Shown here: piece after piece, positions 51,708 to 63,725 of the stretch
Position numbering within the stretch: position 1 is the stretch's first letter
How the letters are laid out: every line of letters begins with the position of its first letter
Assembly: GCA_023101725.1 (NCBI GenBank)
Contig: JALJCO010003102.1
Coordinates: 1-64,000 of the forward strand
Source: Atherinomorus stipes
Lineage: Eukaryota > Chordata > Actinopteri > Atheriniformes > Atherinidae
Length of the DNA: 64,000 nt
Reading direction: 5' to 3'
Notes under the pieces: generated by a model
Seen by the model: only the letters and a program-made list of their open reading frames with translations
What the model was told of the DNA's origin: nothing
Database searches by the model: none
Made by a program: the position numbers and the translations under genes

Positions 51708-51950
51708 ATCCATCCATCCATTCATAATTCATCTCTAATCTTAACTTCAGGCCTCATGGGGTTGGAGTCTATGCTAGCTGCCATCAGGCAGGAGGCAGGG
51801 TACTGCCTGAATGGATTACCAGTCCATCATGGGGTCATTAGAGAGAGAAATGAGACAAACCACCATGCATACTCAAAATTAGTCCTAAGATGTTTGGAAT
51901 CACCAGTTGACCTATCATGCTTGTTTTTTGACTGCAAAAGAAAGGTGGCA
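51708..51950 (-). mobile_element. CR1/L2-type retroposon fragment with (ATCC)n end
   Basis: 'tatccatccatccatt', 'ggcctcatggggttggagtc', 'tatgctagctgccatcaggc', 'gggtactgcctgaatgg', 'ttaccagtccatcatgggg', 'cagttgacctatcatgcttg' follow the order of the common fish L2-type 3' region in reverse. Related copies are 7646-7920, 11326-11402 and 25769-25896. Confidence 0.65.
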
Positions 51951-52198
51951 TCAGTGGCAGAGCCATGAAATCTTTCAGTGGGGTAGTCAGAATAAATACA
52001 TGATCATTTTTGGAGTGCTATATGTCTTAATACACAGGGTTATTTAATACAACTACGCAAGCCACACACCATTTCAATGTTTGGAAAACAGATAGTGGTG
52101 GGAAAGCTTAAACGATATGTGATGTATCTGGTGTAAAATATGGTCAAAATCTTCATTTCACTGAAACAGGTGTATCAACATTCTATAGCCAAATCAAA

Positions 52199-52330
52199 GG
52201 CTGTTTCTCAATTCTTAGTTTGCGTACCACGTACTTTTGAACTTGTGAGTATGGACTTGTGGGTATGTAAGTCCTCACTTGTTGAGTTCACAAGTATGGA
52301 CTTCCATGACTGATCAGTAACATTACATAT
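52199..52330. mobile_element. Possible short element with repeated TACTTGTGAACTTGTGAGTATGG-type words
   Basis: 'ctgtttctcaattcttagt' followed by words such as 'gtacttttgaacttgtgag', 'tatggacttgtggg' and 'ttcacaagtatggactt' resembles a fish short DNA element. The ends are not defined. Confidence 0.35.
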
Positions 52331-52394
52331 TAAAGACGTCAATTTTTGAACGCTCTCAATTATAAAACAATTAAGACTGATTTACTTGTATTTA

Positions 52395-53050
52395 TTAAAG
52401 CCAGAGTTGGTAATCCTGCTCAGAAACACCTTTTGTTCTCCTGGGTGAAATGGTCCTTCCATCCTGATAGTAGTCAGTACATCATGTACAGTACTATTCA
52501 TAAAAAGGAAAGAAAAAAGTCAGACCTCTGTGAGAGCTGCAGTTCTGTAAAAACTCTGACCAACCCCTGCCATTCGCACCGAAAGGCAGGAATTGGTAAT
52601 TCACAACGTATAGAAAGAACGAATCGATGCCTCTGTGTCTCGTGTCTGTCCATCCCTTTTCTCTGTCCCCCACATGACCCCCCTGTGTGCCGCTCACTGT
52701 AAACAAATATAGCTAACTGGCTGTTAACTGCTGCTCCACAAAACTGCAAAAAAACCAAACCAAAACAACAGATAAGGATTACGTCTTGGAGACGTTGACG
52801 TTTGCAGTGTGGACTTTTTACACTGCAGAAGGAGCTGGAGGTGAGTGGATTAAAGCTTTTAAAACGTGGTTTTTCAGCTGTTTACTATCAAGCTAACAAG
52901 CTATCCACTCAGCTGATATCGGCTAACCTGTTCGGAAAAAATCGGCGCACACACGTCCTTGCACTCCACATGTGTGGTTTCAGGTGGTGTGTTTTTTTAA
53001 ACTGTCACTTACTCAAACCATTTTTCCAACATTGCCAACCCTAGCTTTAA
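52395..53050 (-). mobile_element. TTAA-bounded DNA transposon, AGGGTTGG family, 656 bp
   Basis: Boundaries TTAAAGCCAGAGTTGG (52395) and inverse TTAAAGCTAGGGTTGG (53050). It is a near full-length inverted copy of 13081-13709 and 61732-62364, with small indels and a changed internal block around 52735-52775. Confidence 0.85.
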
Positions 53051-54889
53051 TGAAAAAGTACCTAACATGAACTGTATACACCTCCTATAATTTCTTTCCC
53101 TTTTTTTATCACTTATGGGACTGACTGAGTCTCCTCAGACACACCGTTTACAGATATGGCTACAAGTGATTGATTAAATAATCTGCTACAACCCTTATCT
53201 CAGCCTACTTCATCACTCCATCCAGCCTCGAGCGTAAATCTCCACATCTATAGTAAAAGATGGGTTACAGGTTAAAGCAGTACTTCCAAGTCTATCTCCA
53301 ATCTTGCTTGCACTCTTTCTCTTTACTTGTCACTTTGTTTTCATGTGGTTTACACACTCTGCAGGATACTGCTAGAGTGCAAGCATTAGTTAGACTGCTT
53401 GTCTCCATTTGTCACTTTTTTTTTTAAATGCCCTTTTTTAAGCATGCCATTAAAGTAGCAATGTAGATATGTCTGTGTGAAACAGGTTTTTTAAAAGCTT
53501 TCGGAAGTCACAGTTGAGTATTTAATTTTATCTATGTGGCCTGCTTTTTGTCACTATGAACTCTGAAGGCTAACAGTATAACTCAATGTTTGACTCCTCT
53601 CTTTAACCTTGGGATGTCTTTTGTTACTGCACATTATATCCAAGCTTGACTTGAGCTAATTTAGCCAAATGAGGATATTTCCCAGCTGAGATGGAAAGAT
53701 TAATGGGAACTTTAAATCATTACTTTTATACTAACAGAAATTACTCTGAATTCGCTCTTAATTGCTTAAGGTTAAAAGGAATATTGTCTTTTTTTTTTTC
53801 AAAACACTAAGTATTAGACATTTAAGCAGTTGTGTTTTGTCTGTTATCGATAGGGTGTGACGACAAATGTACTGTAATGTTCATAAAAATGTGAGGTCAA
53901 TACAGTGCAATTCATTCCCAGCCCACTGGAGGAGAGTACAAGTCATTATCTACCATGTGTTTTCTATTGATGTCTGTTCTTGCTGCTTTCATTTGTGTGA
54001 AAAAATATATAAAACAAAAACAAACAAAAAAAGGTGGCTAGTTGGTTGCAACAACATTGGGTGAAACACTATCAAGTTAATTGACAAACTGTTATTAGTA
54101 ACTAGATCACAGTTGTATCCAATCCATTTTTCCATATAGGTTATATAGGCAAACTACAGCCCACCACACAGACTTTTTTTCAGTCTGTTTGGTAACAAAT
54201 GACACAGACTCAATGTGTGAGCTATAACATGTTGCCCATATTTTCATATCTATTTTGGAAAGTAAAGATTAAACTTGGTTTTCGTAATTCCATCACCTGC
54301 TTCAAACGTTATAAGTTAGTGTATTTTAAAAATCATTATCACTCACTAGTTTGTGGCCTTCTTCACCTCTTAATGGTCTCAGAAGGGTGTTATAATCTAT
54401 TTGTATAGCAGTAAAGTTTATCCTAGGCAACAGAGGTGATGAGTGGCTTAAGACAGTAGGTGGGGTGTGCTTCCTATCTGGGATTTTTTTCTTTTTCCTC
54501 CCTTATCTTACTTACACATTACCTTTTTTTATTTTTCAGTTACATTTCGGGTTTTGTTTGTGTCCAAGAACAACAAAAAAAAGAAAGTAAAGGAAAACAC
54601 ACAAACACAAAGAAATGAAATGAAAGGAAAAGAAAAGAAAAAAGAAAAGAAAAGAAAAGAAAAAAAAAAGAACAAGCCAACAAATGTGAGCACAACTGTA
54701 GTTATTAGTGGACAACACCACAGGGTAACACAGGAACACAGTGACTTTGTCACTTTATCAGCATGCAAGTTAGTAAATGTGAGTTTCCATTTTTTGTGTG
54801 TATTGTTCAGAGATTGTAAAATTCAATTATACAGTAACTTTTCACACAAAATGCAAAAATCAGCCACCATGAATTTTAAAGAAGCTCAC
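53051..54889. other. No gene; purine-rich A/G tract 54575-54672
   Basis: The 174-codon frame 54467-54991 is Lys-rich because of the A/G tract (AAAAGAAAAG words) and is rejected. Poly-T at 53790-53800. No repeats named. Confidence 0.5.
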
Positions 54890-55633
54890 TTAAAGTGCAG
54901 GTGGCATGAAATTCCTGGCGACTTTTGGTCCCTTTTTAGTCAGACAATACTGTATGAAAGGATCATTCGCCGTAACTCAGCCTTATCATAGAATAGCAGG
55001 CGCTATAGGTAGCACAACTGGCATACAATGACCGAGGTTCGGTGGGCGGGACCAGAAGGCAGGCTTGTTACCATGTGCTTCTGTTGTCAATGAGTCTCTA
55101 TGGTCCTCATCTGCAGAAACGTGCTCTCGCGAAGAGGAGGTAGAGTGATACGGAGATACCTGGAGACATTCACCCATACACTCAGCAGTAACCTGCAGAC
55201 ACGTGCCTCTCCACACACTTATGTTTGAGTAAAAAAAATACAAGTTGCTGTGTTCTGTTGTTCTGTTGAACGCGGCTGCACGTCAGGCTGGAAGAAGTTC
55301 GTATTGAGCCTCTGTGGATCTATACAGGACGTGCGGCGGTGACGGCGTCACCAACCTGACACAGACGCAGCAGCGTGAGTGTGAATAGAGTTTAAGAAGA
55401 AAACAGCATCATATTCCAGCAACAAGTTTCCCTGAATTTTTAACTTCACCCATGACCCGAATTCAGTTAATACTTAATACTAAAGCTATATTATACTAGT
55501 TCTGCACGTTAAGTCTGTCTTCATCTGACCGGAGCAGTACAGAAACAGTGATGATGATGATGAAGCCCTGATTATGATAAAGGCCTGAACGTGATAAAAA
55601 AATCCCGCAAATTTCATGCCAGGGGCACTTTAA
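54890..55633. mobile_element. TTAA-bounded DNA transposon, 744 bp
   Basis: The left end TTAAAGTGCAGGTGGCATGA (54890) and the inverse of the right end TTAAAGTGCCCCTGGCATGA (55633) match at 17 of 20 bases, and AAATT follows on both sides. The interior is CpG-rich and has a (GAT)n tract near 55548-55563. No transposase frame. It shares the TTAA|AG boundary with other families here. Confidence 0.75.
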
Positions 55634-56939
55634 AATATTTCTGAGTTTCCCTGTCATTTTAGCTGCTGAAATATGGAGAAAAACAATCAGTAGCAAAAAA
55701 GGGACCTGAATTACAAACCCTCAGTTAAAAAAAAGTAACCTAGTTATTTTTATAAATCCAACATTCTGTCAATGTCTACATACAGTAGAAACAAACTCAA
55801 CACAGTGTATGTAGTTGAACTGGTGAACTACTCTGTGATGAGGAAACAGACCCATTCAGGTAGAATATGATGTTTCAAAAGCTGGTGTGATTTGAATGTC
55901 AGATGTGCATGCAACCAAAACCTATGATAAATGTATTCATCATGTTTATTCATAAATTATGAATGTCTTCTAATCCACACAGAGCCATATCCATGCTTAT
56001 TCACAATTCTTACTGCCCCATTTAACTGGTTTGTGTGTTTACTTGCTCAGAGTTTTTGTGACACGTAACCGTCACTGATCCATCTCAATTTGATGTGTGC
56101 ATCTGGATATTCTTGAATCCAGCTGGGCTGCCAATTGTTCTTATTGTTATTCTATGTCAAGATATCCTTTATGCCACAACCACATCGGTTCATTGCACGA
56201 GTGAGCTTTTCCACACACTGCTGCTTGGCAGATGCTCATTATTGCCAGAGCAAGTCAAGATCAGAATAATGGGAAGTTAAATATTTTAAGAGGAAGGATA
56301 CTCGCTCTTGAAAGTCTTAATCCAGTTAATGGATATTGTCAGAGAATTACGTAAATGAGAAAATTGAAATTCCCAAACTATCAGTGAGTGAAGTCGCTCC
56401 TTTTCTGCAACTACACAATAGTCACAAATAGAAAGAAAAGATCATTTTCATCGAAATGTCTCATTTACATTTAGAGATTTTGGTCTGAAGCAGTATGTTG
56501 CCGTTTTTTTAAACTCTGTGCATGCTTTGGACATGTGGTGAAGTGCTCTGAACAATGAGTGTTTGGAGCCAAAAAATGAAAGGTTGAGGTTTAAACTTAT
56601 TGCTTATTTAAAGTTGTGGAATTTGGATAACAACACCACCTAAGGTATAGGACGGCAGAAAACAAGCACACAGGCTTGTTTCTGTTGAACTGATGTGGGT
56701 ACAAGTTATTATTTTTTATTTGAAAGTCTAAATATTAAAATTAAATCACTTGCACTCAAATGTAAAGGGATTATTATTCAAGATAAAAACACTTGAAGCT
56801 TAATAATTCAGCCCACAAGGAGGAGTTCCCAGATGTGCCACACTCACCTCCTGAACACAACACACCTCACTGCAAACTTAAACAGGGAGCTTGTGTGTAC
56901 CCAATGTACCCAGGTTGGGGGGATTTCCAAAAGTGACAC
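55634..56939. other. No gene recognised
   Basis: Frames up to 61 codons. No named repeat. Confidence 0.5.
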
Positions 56940-57130
56940 TATGGTTGTATCCAAATGTCCTCCCTACTCCCTAACCCCTCATTCACTACATAGGGCTGCA
57001 CTTTATAGCAGACTATCTAATGCCCTCATTCTGCCTGTGATTCGGACACGAAGCTGGCTACTTTTTCCTCGCCGCAAATCACATGATTACCAGCTGTCAC
57101 TGTGGCAACCACAGCAGCACCCACGACGCA
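56940..57130. mobile_element. Possible hAT-type short element fragment
   Basis: 'ggttgtatccaaatgtcc', 'tccctactccctaacccct', 'cactacatagggctgcac', 'ttcggacacg' recall a fish short DNA element that ends in repeated 'CACTACATAG' words. No ends are defined. Confidence 0.4.
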
Positions 57131-57254
57131 TAAAAAGATTTAATTCCAAATCAAATCTGTAATTTTAAGTGAAAATTTTTCATTTACTTATATTGTGTTT
57201 AATCCCTTTTCTTTTTATCTCTCTTTTTTTTCTGCCGCTCGATGTGTCCAACCC

Positions 57255-57345
57255 CTCGTGTTTCTGAACTGGATTACCAGCTCTGGCTTTAAGGGAGCCC
57301 TATCATGAAAAATGGACTTTTACTGTATGAGCTTTGAAGACAAAT
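57255..57345 (+). mobile_element. Junction fragment: AGGGTTGG-family end joined to TTAAAGGAGC-family start
   Basis: 'tgtttctgaactggattacc', 'agctctggctttaa' is the 3' end of the 13081-type element. It is followed directly by 'gggagccctatcatgaaaaa' and 'ggacttttactgtatgagctt', the 5' end of the 62361-63485 element. The same junction occurs at 62335-62400. Confidence 0.7.
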
Positions 57346-58027
57346 TTGGTAGCTGAAAGAGCGAACTCTTCTAAGAGAGACAAGTCAAAAGTCTTTGAAA
57401 AGAGCCAAATTTCCCATAAACTTGAAAAAATGAAGAAAAAAAAAAAAGAAAACTTCTAATTTTTAAACTAAACACAAATAATAGCATTGCCAAAATGGCA
57501 TTAAATAAAGCTAAAACAAAACTAAAACTAAACCAAAGTGAAAAAAAAAATAGCAGAGATGAAAAAAAAAAAAAGAACAGCATACAAGACTTACCGTGAC
57601 AGCCACAGGTGGACCTATAAGTGAAGCTGCAAATTCATAAGTGCACCAGCTGATTTGATAAGTATTGTCTGCCACCCTCTCCCACGAGAGGCAAAGCAGA
57701 CAACAAGCCAGGAGTCCAAAAACAGCCATCAACAGCAATCACAGGAAAAAGCAGAGGGAGACAGAGGTCAGCACAGGTCCTCTGCTCTAAGGAGAGGAGC
57801 CAGCTCTCAAACCTCAGTCAGGAACTGCTGTGTGTCCCCACTACATACAGTATAAAGAGCAGAAGAACGGCACAGTATTTCATGCAGATCTGAAATGAAA
57901 TCTTTACCATTTTCTCGGTAGCCCATATGCTACCAAATAAATATAACTAGGCAGCATTTCTGCTAGGTACGTTGAAATGCTGGACTGGTATCTCTTTTCA
58001 AATTTCATAGTCAACATAATTTTATTC
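57346..58027. other. No gene; A-rich tracts
   Basis: A-rich tracts at 57427-57450 and 57540-57575 produce short Phe-rich minus-strand frames (57371-57738). No domain. Confidence 0.5.
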
Positions 58028-58400
58028 ATTTTATCTAAACTTTATTTAACCAGGCAAAGACAGTAAGAACAAGTTTCCTATTTACAATGCCAGCCTGGCA
58101 AGTGCCATAGGCACCTGTAAGGCAAGTGGGGGAGGGGAACAAAAAATAAATCAAAATTAAGAATAAAAAATCTGTAAAACATTTAAAAAATTTAAGACAT
58201 CAAAAGAGGAATTTGAGTGTAAAAAACATTTTACAGTCATTGAAAATCACCTTTAAATTGTGTTTAAAAACAGAGACAGAAGTAAAAGCATTAAGTTTTT
58301 GCAATGTGTTCCAATCATTTGAAGTTGCAGGAGAAAAGGACATTTGCCCAATGCGTCCAAAACATTACAAGAGCCCATTTTTTCATGTACTTGCCAATGA
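58028..58400 (+). mobile_element. Non-LTR retroposon fragment
   Basis: 'ttatctaaactttatttaacc', 'aggcaaagacagtaagaac', 'tttacaatgccagcctggc' and 'tgttccaatcatttgaagt' recall a common fish LINE 3' region. The reading frame 58213-58467 has no domain that I can confirm. Confidence 0.45.
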
Positions 58401-59469
58401 CCTGTCAAAGAATCATTACCTTTTTAACCCTGTTTCTCTGGGGAAAAAAAAAAAAAAGAAACCATAAAAACCAGGCATGAGATCTTCTGAACAGATTACT
58501 GTACAGTATGTGATGTGTAAGGCTGTAACTAAGAAGAAAAAATATATGGAATTGGAATAAAGATGAACTGTGGTTCATAAATCTTTGAGTAAAGAATGGG
58601 ACAGGAAGGTTTGTGAGAAAATAACTTGTAGATTTGCTTTTGTACTTATAAAGGATAACCTGCGTTTCATGTAATGCAGAAACATTTGTGTCATTAAGGG
58701 CACACTGAGGGAAGATAAGCACGCACTATCTATCACACATCAAGCACACACTGATGCTGAAAATATAGAGGTGATGATGCGTGTGTCATATGCACTATAG
58801 GAAATTGGAAAAAAAACCTCAAACAATTTAAGAAAGTATTAAGATCCCAACTGCCTCTCCCTCATCTCCTCCAGAGATGGCAGATTGAGCAGCAATAATT
58901 AATGATGAAAGAAAAAAAAAAAAGAAAGTGCCATTTAATTGCTGAAAATAAATTAATGAATAATCATTTAATAGAGAATGCTGTAGCGCATCATTGAAAT
59001 TACTGTGAATAATGACCAATCAAATGAGACAGCGCCTAGTGGGTGTACAGGATTTCACGTACGTGACACTATTATCATTCAGCTGTTCTGCTCCAGTCTC
59101 TGCTATTGACAGCAGTGAAAAGGAAAATGGGTGTTTTCCGCATCTGAAATGCTGGGACTTTTTTCATCCAAGTCATCAGATGTCAAATACTGCAGTTTTG
59201 TGAAAGCCTGTGGCATCTATGATATAGATACAAAATATACTTTGACAAAATATACTGACACATCATCAAGTTCAGGACAATTATTTTAGCTTCCCACTAT
59301 TAGCTTTCGAACAATTCACTCACATTACTTTCCATTTGATATTTTGTTTGGTTGTTTGTTTTTAAATTTCCAGAACCACCAAAATTCTTAGGTCACAGTA
59401 AATAAGTGAAGTTTAGCATCAAGCACTGAGACTAGTTTGTTTAGGTTTAGGAAATGCTTTCAAACTGAG
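58401..59469. other. No gene; unique-looking AT-rich block 58860-59060
   Basis: 58890-59020 has several homeodomain-style AATTAAT and TTTAATTG cores in otherwise unique DNA. This is a candidate conserved non-coding element, not verified. Frames up to 105 codons are low complexity. Confidence 0.45.
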
Positions 59470-59545
59470 TTAAAGGTGTCACTACCTCATGTTTCATGTA
59501 TCCATTCTCACTTAAATAGTCTTTAAATCGATTTTTACAGGGGGA
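59470..59545 (+). mobile_element. TTAAAGGTGTCA-type element end
   Basis: 'ttaaaggtgtcactacctcat', 'gtttcatgtatccattctc' matches 61133-61200 in order and orientation. Only the 5' end is recognised. Confidence 0.55.
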
Positions 59546-59560
59546 GAGGGGGGGTTCTCT

Positions 59561-59715
59561 TAATGCAAGTCTAAATGCTCAATTCCGATTTATTGACCTG
59601 AATCCTATTTGTTTTTGTGGTCGTTCCAACTTTCATTTACATGCGACCACCATCAGACTTCAGTGTGAACTGCACACGGTTCTGAAGAAACCTGCATGTG
59701 CAGAAGAAAGCACAT
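59561..59715 (+). mobile_element. Partial copy of the 20481-21474 element
   Basis: 'aagtctaaatgctcaattcc', 'gatttattgacctgaatcc' and 'acatgcgaccacc' match the left part of 20481-21474. The terminal inverted repeat itself has decayed. Confidence 0.55.
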
Positions 59716-60023
59716 GTGGTACACTGTATTTACAACACATTCCCACTTCTAACTCGTCATCTGTTGACGCTTGGGCAGGCTCCCTCTGCGCGGGGTATAC
59801 CCATCCCGCACATATGTGGCGCAGAGGTTTCTCTCATTGAATGTTATGTAAATCCCTAATCGGTGGTATTTGACGATGTGAGAGCATAAAGGAAGAGCCT
59901 TTTCTGGTGATTTTGATCATCATAAAATCTGCTACGATCCTTTTACTGCTGATTTATTTTTTACTTTTTCAACCATATCTTGGACGTTAGCTTCATTATG
60001 TCACGTTTCTCTGAATGGGCTAT
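59716..60023. other. No gene recognised
   Basis: CpG-containing block at 59760-59830 without coding support. Confidence 0.4.
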
Positions 60024-60252
60024 ACTCCTACTTCCTGAACTTCAGACAGCACCTTTGCTTGCTGCGTCCTTCTGGTCAAACTGATTAATCCTGGTGTGTT
60101 TGGCCAGTTATTGAGGTCAGACACAGCTGATAGGCTACTCATGCACCCAGCGCCCTACTACTGCAAAAGATATAGAGAACAAGGCATTAGAGACAGAGTT
60201 TGAATGAAAAACAAACTTTCTGTCACTGTCTAGGAAATGTAGTTGTGCACTG
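60024..60252. mobile_element. Diverged copy of the palindromic 45211-45415 element
   Basis: 'actcctacttcctgaacttc', 'aaactgattaatcctggtg' and 'tgaggtcagacacagctga' match the left arm and loop of 45211-45415. 'aggaaatgtagttgtgcac' near 60231-60249 matches the outer end of the right arm. Confidence 0.6.
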
Positions 60253-61132
60253 CCATCTGTCAAAGTAAGTAAACGTCACTTGTTGCACGTTTACAGCAAG
60301 CCGAAGCATGCGCTTGAAGACAGCAACCTCACAACTTTCCAATTCATTGTTTACACTACCACTATCAGTTTGGGAAAAGGAATATTTTGCCCCTGTAAAA
60401 ACCGAATTCTTTTGGTTCGGCACTTTTCATTTGGAAAAAGGTGTTTACATGGATCATTTTCATTCTGATAGAGCTTTTAAACTGAAAGCAATTGGTACAG
60501 TATTTGGGTTTGTGTACACGCAGCTATTGATTATGAACCTGCCTGACTTCATGGGCCACAACTGCATCACAACAAGCTGTCAATCATGAATACAGTAGCT
60601 GTGTGTGGATAGCAGTCCTTTACTCAGACACATAAAAAGAAAAAAACTGATTGTGAGGCCATTTACAAACATCAGCAGAACAACACACCATGGAGATAGG
60701 AAGGGTTTATACAGTTAGCATTTACCGTTAGCCTAATTAGCAGTTAGCTGTTCTGCCTACAGTTCGTGTTTTGCACAGTGCACTCCTGCAAGCTATTCTG
60801 GTTTGAAAATGTGCCTGATCCGTCAAAGCACATTCATGAAGTGCTTTTTATTTAACAAGCTGTATTATAAACAAGATTATAAGGTTGTTTGTTCCCTGAA
60901 CTATGAATCATATGAGCATTTCTGAAACTACATGGATGACCTTTTCATTAAAGTGACGCACCACTGTCTTATCTTGTCAGAATGGACATATCCTGACAGG
61001 AAAATACAACTTTGTGAGGGTAACTGGGGACATTTTTATGCATTTGTTCATACAGCAGCCACAGGTTCCATATTTCTGGAATAAGTTGTAATATCTACCA
61101 GACAAATGGCACATAGTGTTGTTTAAAGGTGT
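60253..61132. other. No gene recognised
   Basis: Frames up to 93 codons (60308-60589) overlap and lack domains. Confidence 0.5.
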
Positions 61133-61200
61133 CATAACCTCGTGTTTTACATACACAATCCTTCTTAAATTATCTTCAAATGAATTTTTAATTATAGTTG
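61133..61200 (+). mobile_element. TTAAAGGTGTCA-type element end, second copy
   Basis: 'ttaaaggtgtcataacctcg' matches 59470-59545. The rest of the element was not recognised downstream. Confidence 0.55.
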
Positions 61201-61731
61201 GGTGGGACGAAAATTTAATGAGCTCATTTTAACCTCTTCTTATCCCCAACTTTTGTTTGTCGTGAGAATGCGCACAAGAATTAGACCTGTCTGTAAGCGT
61301 GTTCATGAGGCAAACGTCAAAGTCAAAACAAAGTTTTATCAGGACAGCCCAAGTGAAAGAAATTATGTCCCAACAGAGAAAACTGTGAACAGGATAAAAT
61401 GGGCATTAAATCACAGGTTGGTGAACTGCCTTTCCATTTCCAGAGACAAATCTGCCCCCCTGTTGCACAAAATATTAAAGTGACCAAAAATAATTACAGC
61501 CTGGATTTTCTTTTTTTTTTTTCTTTCTTTTTTTCAACAAAAAAGGGAACATTAATTCATCCAGTGAATAAATTCACTGTTTGTCTCCCCTTCAGACAAT
61601 TTTTGGAATATGAAAAAAAATCAACTGCACCTGTTTAATGTGTTATGAAATCATAGAGACAAGACAAATACCAGCATGTCTCAATGCACCTAAATGAACA
61701 ACATTTCATCATCAGCTGCTAGTATGCTTGC
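61201..61731. other. No gene recognised
   Basis: A 93-codon frame (61202-61483) has no recognised domain, although it has no shadow on the opposite strand. It may be chance. Confidence 0.4.
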
Positions 61732-62364
61732 TTAAAGCAAGGTTGGCAATGTTTGAAAAACGGTTTGAGCAAGTGACAGTTTAGGAAAACACACCCAACA
61801 CCACACCTTCAGAGCGCAGGGACGAGTGGGCCGATGTTTTATGAGCAGGTCAACGATAACGGCCGAGTGGCTAGCTTGTTAGCTTGATAGAAAACAGCTG
61901 ACAAACCACGTTTTTAAAAGCTTTAATCCACTTACCTCCAACTCATTCTGCGGTGTAAAAAGTCCACACTGCAAATGTCTCCAAGACTTAATCCTTATCT
62001 GTTGTTTTGTTTTGTTTTGGTTTTGTTGGCGCAGCAGCAGTTAGCAGTCCGTTAGCTTTATTTGTTTACAGTAAGTGGTGCACGGGGGATCACGTGGGGG
62101 ATGGAGAGCAGGGAGGGACAGAGACGAGACATAAAGGCATCGCTTCGTTCTTTCTATAAATTGCAAACTACCATTTCCTGCCTTTCGGTGCGAGTGGCAG
62201 GAGTTGGTCAGAGTTTTTATAGAACTGCAGCTCTCACAGAGGTCTGTCTTTTTTCCTTCCTTTTTACAAATACATAATGTATTGACTACTGTCAGGATGG
62301 AAGGACCATTTCACCCAGTATAACAAAAAGTGTTTCTGAGCAGGATTACCAACTGTGGCTTTAA
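61732..62364 (+). mobile_element. TTAA-bounded DNA transposon, AGGGTTGG family, 633 bp
   Basis: Starts TTAAAGCAAGGTTGGCAATG and ends at TTAA (62361-62364). It is a close relative of 13081-13709 in the same orientation. Its right TTAA is shared with the element that follows. Confidence 0.85.
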
Positions 62365-63485
62365 AGGAGCCCTATCATGAAAAATAGACATTTACCGTAT
62401 GAGCTTTGACCACATTAGCGTGCTATTAGCTCATAAAACCTTCAAGTGATTATTTTTCTTCATTCCATTCATTTGAGTAATCTTTTTGAATCTATAGGAA
62501 TATTCAGTCCAAGTTCCAGCCTCCTGCAAACGGTTGTCTTAGAAATACCTTCGTGTTTATTATTTCACCAATCATGAAGTGGCAAAGACGGGTGTGCATC
62601 ACAGCAAGACACATCCTAACCTTCAAGCTTCCTAACCTATCCACTCTTTCTGAGGAGGAAGCCAACAGCCTGCTGGAAGACTCTCTGAGACAGGCAGCCA
62701 TCAGCAAACAGAAATTTGCTCCGGAGTTCAGAAGAAACGCTTCTCTTTCTTTTAACTCTAGACAACAGCAAGTTGGAAAAGATGTTGTTGCGTTCGGCAT
62801 GGGAGTTTATTTTTTGCACCAAAAGCCGATCACCAGAAGTGGTTAGATTTTGACTTCAGGAGCAGAAAAAATCCTCAACTTTCCTGACTGTATCATGAAT
62901 CTCGGGCAGTAAAGTGTTTTTTTTCTCAGGGAATACTTCTGAAACCTGACACAGTTCCCACAATAAAAACACCTCATGGAAAGACGGACACCAGAGGGGA
63001 GTAGCTCGCTAACCGTTAGCCTATGACTTGTTAGCTAGTGTACTTACTTGTCAGGGGTCTCTGTGGTACTGCATGTAGGCCTACTTTAAACACCATTTCA
63101 GACTCTGGGTTGAGCGCATAAAGCTCCGTAACAGGGTGATCCATTTTATTTGACCAATTGGAGTCCGATAATCCATCAGTGTTTACAGACAACCATCCAT
63201 GTGAGTTAGTGGGTTGGTGTTAAAACAAAATCTGTTACCCTTCAGAATCTGTGACTGTTCCGTGGTGACGTCATTAAATGGCCATAAAACATCTCGAGAT
63301 TGGTTAAGAGCTTTTATGGTTCAGTGCAGTCATCCGTTTTACTTCTATGTTGGAAATTAGACATATAAAAAGATATAACACCAAATTTGTTATCTATAGT
63401 GGCAAGGAGAACATATCTAGCTTATACTGTATTTACCTGCAGTTGGCTAATGGAATGTTTGAAAAGCAGGATACAGCTCCTTTAA
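62361..63485 (+). mobile_element. TTAAAGGAGC-family DNA element, 1,125 bp
   Basis: The left end TTAAAGGAGCCCTATCATG (62361) and the inverse of the right end TTAAAGGAGCTGTATCCTG (63485) form matching ends. An open frame of 97 codons (62553-62846) runs through the interior and contains EDSLRQAAISKQKFAPEFRR, which has no recognised domain. The same stretch is recognisable but broken in the copy at 21640-22810. No transposase is apparent. Confidence 0.65.
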
Positions 63486-63516
63486 AATGTCTGCTCATCT
63501 ACCTTTCCCTTTCGGG

Positions 63517-63717
63517 CAGGTGGCCAAGTCCAGTCTTGGTGAGCCGCTATCCTGCAACTTTTAGATGCATCCCTTCTCCAACACACCTGGATTACCTCAT
63601 GTGCATGTCATTTAGCTCTGCAGAGGCCTGGTAACGAGCCATCCGGTGTGTTGAAGAAGGAATGCATCTAAAAGTTGCAGGATAGTGGCTCTCGCAGTCT
63701 GGACTTGGCCACCCCTG
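63517..63717. mobile_element. hAT-type palindromic short element, 201 bp, with target duplication
   Basis: CAGGTGGCCAAGTCCAG starts at 63517. CTGGACTTGGCCACCCCTG ends at 63717. The 'ctatcctgcaacttttagat' block (63547-63566) is repeated in inverse at 63664-63684. CTTTCGGG before (63509-63516) and CTTTAGTG after (63718-63725) fit a diverged 8-bp target duplication, typical of hAT elements. Confidence 0.8.
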
Positions 63718-63725
63718 CTTTAGTG

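Noticed and set aside
54467..54991. 174-codon plus frame, Lys-rich
   Set aside because: The Lys-rich centre comes from the A/G-rich tract at 54575-54672 and its end runs into a DNA transposon (54890).
61202..61483. 93-codon plus frame starting MGRKFNELIL
   Set aside because: No domain, and it follows a decayed element end at 61133; possible remnant but unsupported.
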